NCBI GenBank assembly: GCA_028279405.1 | Contig: JANQNU010000015.1 | Location: 1 to 64,000 of the forward strand | Length of the DNA: 64,000 nucleotides | Reading direction: 5' to 3' | DNA from: Phycisphaerae bacterium | GTDB taxonomy: Bacteria > Planctomycetota > Phycisphaerae > UBA1845 > Fen-1342 | Notes under the pieces: model-generated | The model's database searches: none | Seen by the model: the letters and a program-made list of their open reading frames with translations, nothing else | What the model was told of the DNA's origin: nothing | Position numbers and translations under genes: made by a program | Shown: in pieces, positions 60,082 to 64,000 of the stretch | Numbering within the stretch: the stretch's first letter is position 1 | Layout of the letters: the number at the start of each line of letters is the position of its first letter

Positions 60082-60923
60082 TGGGACCGGGAGGTGCGCC
60101 CATGCAAGGTCGATCGAGCGCTGACGACACGCCGCAAGCCGGCTGGGATCCAGTGCAGTATGGCAAGTATGCCGCCGAGCGCTTCCGGCCCGCGATGGAC
60201 CTGTTGCGACAAGTGCCGCTGGCTACGGCGCGAGTTGTCGTCGATCTGGGTTGCGGGACCGGAGAGCTGACGCGAATCATGGCACAGCGCTGGCCGTCGG
60301 CGAAGGTGATCGGAATCGATCGGTCGCGCGAGATGCTGGATCGTGCCCGGGCTGCGGGGCTCGACGCGGTTCAGTGGTGCACCGGAGATATCGCGGATTG
60401 GGTGCCCGATCAGCCGTGCGATCTGATCTACGCCAACGCATCGCTACAGTGGCTCGAGGATCACCGGACGCTTTTCCCGCGGCTGTTGACGTACGTGTCC
60501 GCCGGCGGATTCCTCGCAGTGCAGATGCCGCTGAGCTGGGGTGCGCCATCCCATCGGCTGATGCGCGAAACGCTCAACGACGGAGGGCCCGGCGGTGCGC
60601 CGCTGGGGACCGAAGGCCTGCGCCGACTGGCGGCGCGCGAGTGGGTTGAATCAGCGCCGGCGTACCACGAGCTGCTCGCTCCGGGAACGCGGCATCTGGA
60701 CATCTGGGAAACGACGTATCTGCACATCCTCGAAGGCCCCGATCCTGTGCTGGAGTGGGTTCGCGGAACGGGCCTGCGGCCGATCCTCGAAGGCTTGGTC
60801 GACGACGAACGTGCAACATTCCTTGCTGCGTATCGTTCCCGGCTACGCACGGCCTACCCGCCGACCGCGGACGGTCGAACCTTGTTTCCGTTTCGGCGGC
60901 TGTTCATCGTCGCTGGCGTGTGA
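60081..60923 (+). CDS. Trans-aconitate 2-methyltransferase-like SAM methyltransferase
   Basis: This 280-residue cytoplasmic enzyme has WDPVQYGKYAAERFRPAMDL, LATARVVVDLGCGTGELTRI (SAM motif I), RWPSAKVIGIDRSREMLDRA (motif II), DLIYANASLQWLEDHRTLFP and MPLSWGAPSHRLMRETLND. This is the Tam family layout from end to end; Tam methylates trans-aconitate, which otherwise inhibits aconitase. The ATG overlaps the kinase stop, so the two are co-translated; why a kinase and a Tam are coupled is not clear. Assignment of exact substrate is by family only. Confidence 0.85.
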   Translation: MGPGGAPMQGRSSADDTPQAGWDPVQYGKYAAERFRPAMDLLRQVPLATARVVVDLGCGTGELTRIMAQRWPSAKVIGIDRSREMLDRARAAGLDAVQWCTGDIADWVPDQPCDLIYANASLQWLEDHRTLFPRLLTYVSAGGFLAVQMPLSWGAPSHRLMRETLNDGGPGGAPLGTEGLRRLAAREWVESAPAYHELLAPGTRHLDIWETTYLHILEGPDPVLEWVRGTGLRPILEGLVDDERATFLAAYRSRLRTAYPPTADGRTLFPFRRLFIVAGV

Positions 60924-60929
60924 GAGGCG

Positions 60930-61200
60930 TTGGCGGGTGAGACGCGCGACCCGCCTAGCGAGACGTTTGGCCACCCTGTGAGACGCGACTACGAGCCCGG
61001 AGCGCAGGCGACGGGTTCTTCGTCGCGCGCACCTTGATCCCCTCGCTCGCGCTCGGGGCTCGTTGTGTTGAGTTGTTTGGTTCGTGCTGGTGATAGGGGA
61101 CCGATGGAAACATCCCCACCCCAAGATGGGGTGGGGCACCGACAATCGGTCCGCTCCACGACGACGAGTTCCGAGCGCACGCGAGGGGGGCCGGCTCAGG
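60930..61200. repeat. Mosaic island of palindromic repeats
   Basis: No gene is visible. Modules: a degraded P2 near 60932-60957, P1 arms in reversed arrangement (60992-61015 with 61037-61060), a perfect P3 hairpin with 10 bp arms (61114-61123 and 61127-61136, loop AGA), and a degraded P1 near 61160-61186. The island lies between convergent gene ends, like those at 5.7, 16.0 and 44.5 kb. Confidence 0.82.
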
Positions 61201-61203
61201 TGA

Positions 61204-63657
61204 CTAGCGGCTTCGCACGAGTCTTGCCGAGGCCCAGTTGACGGACACGTCCGGCGGTGTGTTCTCACGCTGCTCGACCCCGAGCGTGATCGTGCCGGCG
61301 TCGTCGGGCAGCGTGATGCTGAGCGGCACATCGACCGCATCGCGGGTCAGCAGTCGACGATGGATCTCGCGCCCGTCCACGCTGACGACCACATCGACCG
61401 CGGCGTCCTGGGCCAGCGGAGTGCCGTTGGTCTGCTCCGCCAGGCAGAGCGTGGACTCGAGTCGCGTGAATCCTGGTGGCAAGTCGAACGTCAGCGCGCA
61501 GCCGGCGCGCAGGCCGATGCCGCGCAGGTGCGTCTTGGTACCCGTTCGCAGGCGGCCACCACCGACCTCCCGGTCGAGGCGGTAACAGTCCGGACCCGGA
61601 TTGTCAGTCGGCTTGAGCCGGCTGACGTGCAGGATCCCGAACGTGGACATGCGTTCGATCTGCGACGGTTCGCGGTACTCGCCGTCTTCGCGGATTCGAA
61701 ACACCAGGTACGGAGAGTTGTCGCAGTCTTCGAACGTCGTACAGGGATAGACCAGTTCCGCAAACTCCGGCGCGCGAGCGAGTTGGCGGCGAAGCGGGCG
61801 GTGTCCGCGATCGCAGATCACATATTTGGCCCGAAAGTGAGTCTTGATATCGGCGAGCGAAATGCGGATCTGCTCCGTTCGCTGCGTACCATCCGGTGTC
61901 GTGATCTCGACGTTGGCGTTGGTTGGTGCCTGACCGCGCGTGATCTTGACGAACCGCTCCCACAGCGCGGGCTGGCGTGCGTGCGTGAACTTCGGATCGA
62001 GCCCGACGATGTAGTAGTTGTGGTGGTTGTGATAAAAGAACAGGCCGAACTCGTCCCAGTCGTCGGTGAAGATGATGTCTCCAGGCTGCGAGTCACGTTC
62101 GATGAAGGCCAGGGCATCACGTACGGACTTCACGTCGTACGTGCAACGGACGTCGCGTTGTACGCCGCGGAGGTTCGGGCCGGCAACGAGCGTGGCCGTG
62201 CCGACGAACGCAACGCCGAAGATCATTACAACGCCGACGCTACGAATGGTTTGCCCCCAACCGCGGCGCAAGAACAACTCGCGTATGACAAGAAAGGCAA
62301 CGTATGCACTGGCCGCGATTATCAGAGAGGGGTCTCCGACGATTACACGGGTCAACGCGACCCAGTCTCGTTCGCCCGGGCGAACACCCCAATCGGCCAG
62401 GAAACGGAAAGCGTTGACCACGGAGGCGATCCCGACGGCCACGATGGTCAGGAGCGTCGCGGTGCGAACGAACATCGTGAGGTTCGGCTCTTCCGCCGTG
62501 TCGGGGCGGTGCCACCATTCACTCACCTTGGCGAGGACCGGGGCGAGCATGTAGCCGGACGAGAGCAGCGCGAACATGGGCCAATACTCGATGAAACGAC
62601 GGGCCTTGCAGGTCAATAGCAGGAAGATGAAGCTGAGCACCAGCAGGGCCGTCTCCTGGCCATTCAGCCGTGGCCCGCTCCGCAGGCGGACGACGAGCGC
62701 GACGACCCAGATCCCGAAGAGCGGGCCGGTCATCCCCATGAACCACCACAGGTTCTCGTATGGCTTCCATTCACGCCCGACGGCGATGTCGGGCGTCAAG
62801 CCGGAGCCGAACACCTGTAGCAGCAAGAATTCGTACATTCCGCGCACGTAAGGGTATGTGAAGACCCCCACGGCCCACCCGCCGACCGCTAGCAGCACCA
62901 TCTTCCATGGAAACTCCCGGTCTTCGCGCGGGCCGAACAACAGACAGAAGGAGTAGACCGCAACCAGAACGGGCGAGAACATCACCGCGCCGAGATATAA
63001 GTGGCCGTACAGTGCGATAACGACCGCCGACCAGACGTAGCGTCGTTTGAACATCAGTAAAAGAATCGCGAGCATGAACATCAGCGACGGGGCAATCGCC
63101 CGGACGTAGGCGTGTCGTTGGAAGAACTGGCTGGGAAGAACCAGGAACGCGATCAACCACAGCCAGCGCCAGCGGACGCCGGCGTGCATCAGCAGCAGGT
63201 TGTAGAGCGTGAGGATCGCTCCGAAGAATGCGCAGATGCCCCAGCGCCCGCCGGTCGCGAAATCGCCGGTGGTCCAGTAGCCGGCGTACACGAACGGCAT
63301 CAGCAGGACGTGGAAGCCGTAGTGGTGGCTGACGAAGTCATGGCCGGCGTTGGTGAAGTAGGCGTATTGCAGCCATGGAAACTGGCCGACCAGTCCGACC
63401 TGCGGCAATAGCGCGGCCATTTTGATGTGGTACCAGGAGTCATGGGCCGGGACACCGACGTAGTCGCCGTTGATCGTTCCGGTGCCGCTGTAGAAGAACT
63501 GCATCAGGCAGAAGCCGGCGATGAACACCACGATGGATTCGATCCAGCGCCACACCGCGGTGTCCGACGCGGAGCCGGGGGCATGCGGTGTCGGGATCGA
63601 TCGGGTCATCGTGTTGCGTCCGTGCGGAGAGTCCGTCTGCGTCAGGAAGGCCAGCAT
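61204..63657 (-). CDS. Large polytopic membrane protein with NPCBM-like C-terminal domain
   Basis: This 817-residue protein has about ten to twelve helices in residues 35-500, then a long extracytoplasmic part. The first loop (YVGVPAHDSWYHIKMAALLP; LQYAYFTNAGHDFVSHHYGF) resembles GT-C glycosyltransferases. A soluble segment (about 505-680) contains GDIIFTDDWDEFGLFFYHNH. The final 130 residues resemble the NPCBM sugar-binding fold (GIGLRAGCALTFDLPPGFTR; VDVVVSVDGREIHRRLLTRD). It probably glycosylates surface polymers and holds sugars. ATG 63657 has GGAG 7 bp upstream; ATG 63609 is an alternative start. Confidence 0.78.
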   Translation of the reverse strand: MLAFLTQTDSPHGRNTMTRSIPTPHAPGSASDTAVWRWIESIVVFIAGFCLMQFFYSGTGTINGDYVGVPAHDSWYHIKMAALLPQVGLVGQFPWLQYAYFTNAGHDFVSHHYGFHVLLMPFVYAGYWTTGDFATGGRWGICAFFGAILTLYNLLLMHAGVRWRWLWLIAFLVLPSQFFQRHAYVRAIAPSLMFMLAILLLMFKRRYVWSAVVIALYGHLYLGAVMFSPVLVAVYSFCLLFGPREDREFPWKMVLLAVGGWAVGVFTYPYVRGMYEFLLLQVFGSGLTPDIAVGREWKPYENLWWFMGMTGPLFGIWVVALVVRLRSGPRLNGQETALLVLSFIFLLLTCKARRFIEYWPMFALLSSGYMLAPVLAKVSEWWHRPDTAEEPNLTMFVRTATLLTIVAVGIASVVNAFRFLADWGVRPGERDWVALTRVIVGDPSLIIAASAYVAFLVIRELFLRRGWGQTIRSVGVVMIFGVAFVGTATLVAGPNLRGVQRDVRCTYDVKSVRDALAFIERDSQPGDIIFTDDWDEFGLFFYHNHHNYYIVGLDPKFTHARQPALWERFVKITRGQAPTNANVEITTPDGTQRTEQIRISLADIKTHFRAKYVICDRGHRPLRRQLARAPEFAELVYPCTTFEDCDNSPYLVFRIREDGEYREPSQIERMSTFGILHVSRLKPTDNPGPDCYRLDREVGGGRLRTGTKTHLRGIGLRAGCALTFDLPPGFTRLESTLCLAEQTNGTPLAQDAAVDVVVSVDGREIHRRLLTRDAVDVPLSITLPDDAGTITLGVEQRENTPPDVSVNWASARLVRSR

Positions 63658-63841
63658 GACCAGCTCCAGGGTTGGCAGTATACGTTGTTTCGATTGAGCC
63701 CGTGAGTCCCGCGACGAGGGGGACCGTGCGGCGGGCGCATTAACCCGGCCGCACGATCCATCACGGGGTTTCCGTGGTCTTGCCGAAAGACGCCAGGCGA
63801 GCACTGTGCGGATGACCCGCCCGGCGTCGTCGGACCCGAGG

Positions 63842-64000
63842 TCAGAAGTTGGCGTTGCCGTTCATGACACCGTTGTCGTTCCCGTTGGCGGGGCCGTTAT
63901 CGTTGCCATTCGCGGCGTTGTCGTTCATGTTGCCGGCACCGTTGTCGTTGCCGTTTCCGCCGTTGAAGTTCCCGTTGCAGATGTTGGCGGAGCAGTCGAG
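63842..64000 (-). CDS. Asn/Gly-rich protein, 3' part only (window edge)
   Basis: On the minus strand the last 52 codons before a TGA stop (63842-63844) read in frame to the window edge: a cysteine pair (LDCSANICNG), then Asn/Gly/Asp repeats such as GNFNGGNGNDNGAGNMNDN, ending VMNGNANF. Half of the residues are Asn or Gly in an NGNDNG rhythm. The start lies beyond the window. The frame is coding-like because Asn codons are almost all AAC. The product is unknown; such tails are common in secreted planctomycete proteins. Confidence 0.6.
   Translation of the reverse strand, partial: LDCSANICNGNFNGGNGNDNGAGNMNDNAANGNDNGPANGNDNGVMNGNANF

Overview
The window is a high-GC bacterial chromosome segment, most likely from a planctomycete (Planctomycetota). 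The signs are a serine/threonine kinase overlapping its own ECF sigma factor, several secreted proteins ending in dockerin-like GDxNxDGxVxVGDIN modules, a DUF1080 protein, a huge RTX-type surface protein, and many conserved proteins of unknown function. Housekeeping genes are scattered singly or in pairs. I see no rRNA, tRNA, phage, transposase or CRISPR array. Assignments come from reading motifs only; no database search was run.

Layout. 0.4-5.6 kb: RNase R, a tandem-ACT protein, DUF2752 and GNAT genes, and a secreted protein with a C-terminal sorting-type tail. 6.1-7.8 kb: motA-motB (minus strand). 8.1-10.9 kb: trpD, a DksA/TraR-like regulator with a histone-H1-like lysine tail behind a strong promoter, and an enlarged lspA. 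11.3-16.0 kb: a five-gene operon (Pro/Glu-rich protein, coiled coil, formylglycine-enzyme-fold protein without catalytic cysteines, zinc-ribbon GTPase, GAP1-like protein). This is the most interesting system here and resembles GTPase-centred NTP-dependent conflict or signalling systems. 16.4-25.8 kb: DUF1080 protein, queD-dtd, ECF sigma and kinase, and three secreted beta-propeller/dockerin-type proteins. 26.2-37.4 kb: a hypothetical protein, a CPBP protease, coaX, an MnmE-like GTPase lacking the C-terminal cysteine motif, a type 4 uracil-DNA glycosylase, a degenerate metallophosphoesterase, a tandem pair of paralogous membrane-anchored proteins, an AAC(6')-like acetyltransferase and a RidA protein.

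37.7-44.4 kb: a 2,244-residue RTX/SdrD/P-domain/dockerin protein. 45.3 kb: apt. 46.1-52.3 kb: a five-gene cluster of lipoproteins and secreted proteins (a paralogous lipoprotein pair, an FG-GAP protein, a glycine-linker lipoprotein, a PKD-like protein with a CTERM-type tail). 52.5-60.9 kb: a long co-directional run of murQ, a sodium:solute symporter, a membrane glycosyltransferase, a secreted FAD oxidoreductase, a haem-sensor histidine kinase and a trans-aconitate-type methyltransferase. 61.2-63.7 kb: a large membrane protein with an NPCBM-like tail. The right edge cuts an Asn/Gly-rich minus-strand gene.

Between these blocks lie islands of short palindromic repeats with almost no coding content. 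I recognise six modules, called P1-P6 in the entries, that recur in varied order. One (P5) is a double hairpin whose loop sequence is constant while both stem arms change together, which points to selection on structure. The islands are the second major feature of the window.
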